Source of the DNA: Candidatus Nanopelagicales bacterium
GTDB taxonomy: Bacteria > Actinomycetota > Actinomycetes > S36-B12 > UBA10799
Assembly: GCA_030699055.1 (NCBI GenBank)
Contig: JAUYKX010000069.1
Location: 1-5,295 of the forward strand
Reading direction: 5' to 3'
Length of the DNA stretch: 5,295 nucleotides
A model generated the notes under the pieces. That model did not search any database and had not been told where the DNA came from. It saw only the letters and a list, made by a program, of their open reading frames with translations. Numbering within the stretch: the first letter of the stretch is position 1; each line of letters begins with the position of its first letter. Shown one piece after another: positions 5,014-5,295 of this stretch. A program made the position numbers and the translations under genes.

Positions 5014-5295
5014 GTGATCAAACCCAGAACGCGAGCGGGAGCCATCGGACTGGCTCTGGGAGTAGCTGCCCTGGCCGGGGCCGGAGCGGCCCTGGCCGCC
5101 AATTTCGGAGCGGACCAAGGTCAGTTGGGGTCGGCTTCGTTGTCGGCCGACTGCCAGTCGACGACCATCACTCCCACCTGGGACATCGCTTACAACGCCT
5201 CCGTCCCCGGCTACCAGGTGGAGTCAGTCGAGTTGTCCGGGTTGGAGGCCACCTGCTTGAACAAGAACGTGAAGGTGGTCCTGGCGGACATCAGC
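5014..5295 (+). CDS. Exported two-cysteine protein, paralogue C, cut by the right window edge
   Basis: The frame is open for 94 codons from GTG 5014 to the window end. The start follows the preceding stop by 9 nt and has AGGA (5003-5006) 7 nt upstream. The signal peptide is basic (KPRTRAG) then IGLALGVAALAGAGAALA, with cleavage likely near Ala28/29 before NFGAD. The mature part shows Cys47 (SADCQS), TWDIAYN, then GYQVESVEL...ATC with Cys81, and LAD with Asp at +11. This is the same signature as the 4567 and 3150 products, and closest to the 4567 one: both have exactly 14 residues from the signature Tyr to the second Cys. The C-terminal half lies outside the window. It is probably a tandem duplicate within the same operon, with function unknown. 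Confidence 0.75.
   Translation, partial: MIKPRTRAGAIGLALGVAALAGAGAALAANFGADQGQLGSASLSADCQSTTITPTWDIAYNASVPGYQVESVELSGLEATCLNKNVKVVLADIS

Noticed and set aside
1..5295. Search for insertion sequences, transposase genes, rRNA, tRNA and CRISPR arrays
   Set aside because: No transposase motif, terminal inverted-repeat pair, RNA gene or repeat-spacer array was found on either strand.

Overview
The window is high-GC DNA that reads as a chromosomal segment of an actinobacterium (Actinomycetota). The evidence is a LeuB N-terminus of actinobacterial type, a DUF222/HNH ('13E12 repeat') endonuclease gene with a perfect actinobacterial SOS box, GTG starts, and a recurring TANNNT hexamer 6-7 nt before start codons that suggests leaderless transcription. 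I cannot assign a genus.

Left part (1-2229, all minus strand): the 5' end of leuB (3-isopropylmalate dehydrogenase) runs off the left edge. Upstream of it lies a decayed HigB-type toxin reading frame with a stop codon at a conserved position and no antitoxin. Next is a long DUF222-HNH endonuclease gene. Its domains are recognisable, but it is split over three reading frames by two shifts of the same sign. Its start codon lies inside a perfect TCGAAC-N4-GTTCGA LexA box that also touches the -10 hexamer, so this locus should be repressed by LexA and induced by DNA damage.

Centre (2230-3094): a 196-bp divergent intergenic region separates the endonuclease from a plus-strand metallo-beta-lactamase-fold hydrolase of the glyoxalase-II-like type, with all metal ligands present. 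It ends in a perfect 8-bp hairpin whose loop is the stop codon.

Right part (3138-5295, plus strand): a cluster of four exported proteins. Three (3150-3626, 4567-5004, 5014-end) are divergent paralogues sharing a two-cysteine signature, in which the second Cys is followed at exactly +11 by the Asp of a [LV]AD motif. The fourth (3626-4411) is a larger secreted protein resembling concanavalin A-like/LamG beta-sandwiches and is translationally coupled to the first paralogue. The cluster looks like a cell-surface or extracellular assembly of unknown function, and it continues past the right edge. It is the least described part of the window. The SOS-controlled, frameshifted endonuclease is the best supported regulatory observation.
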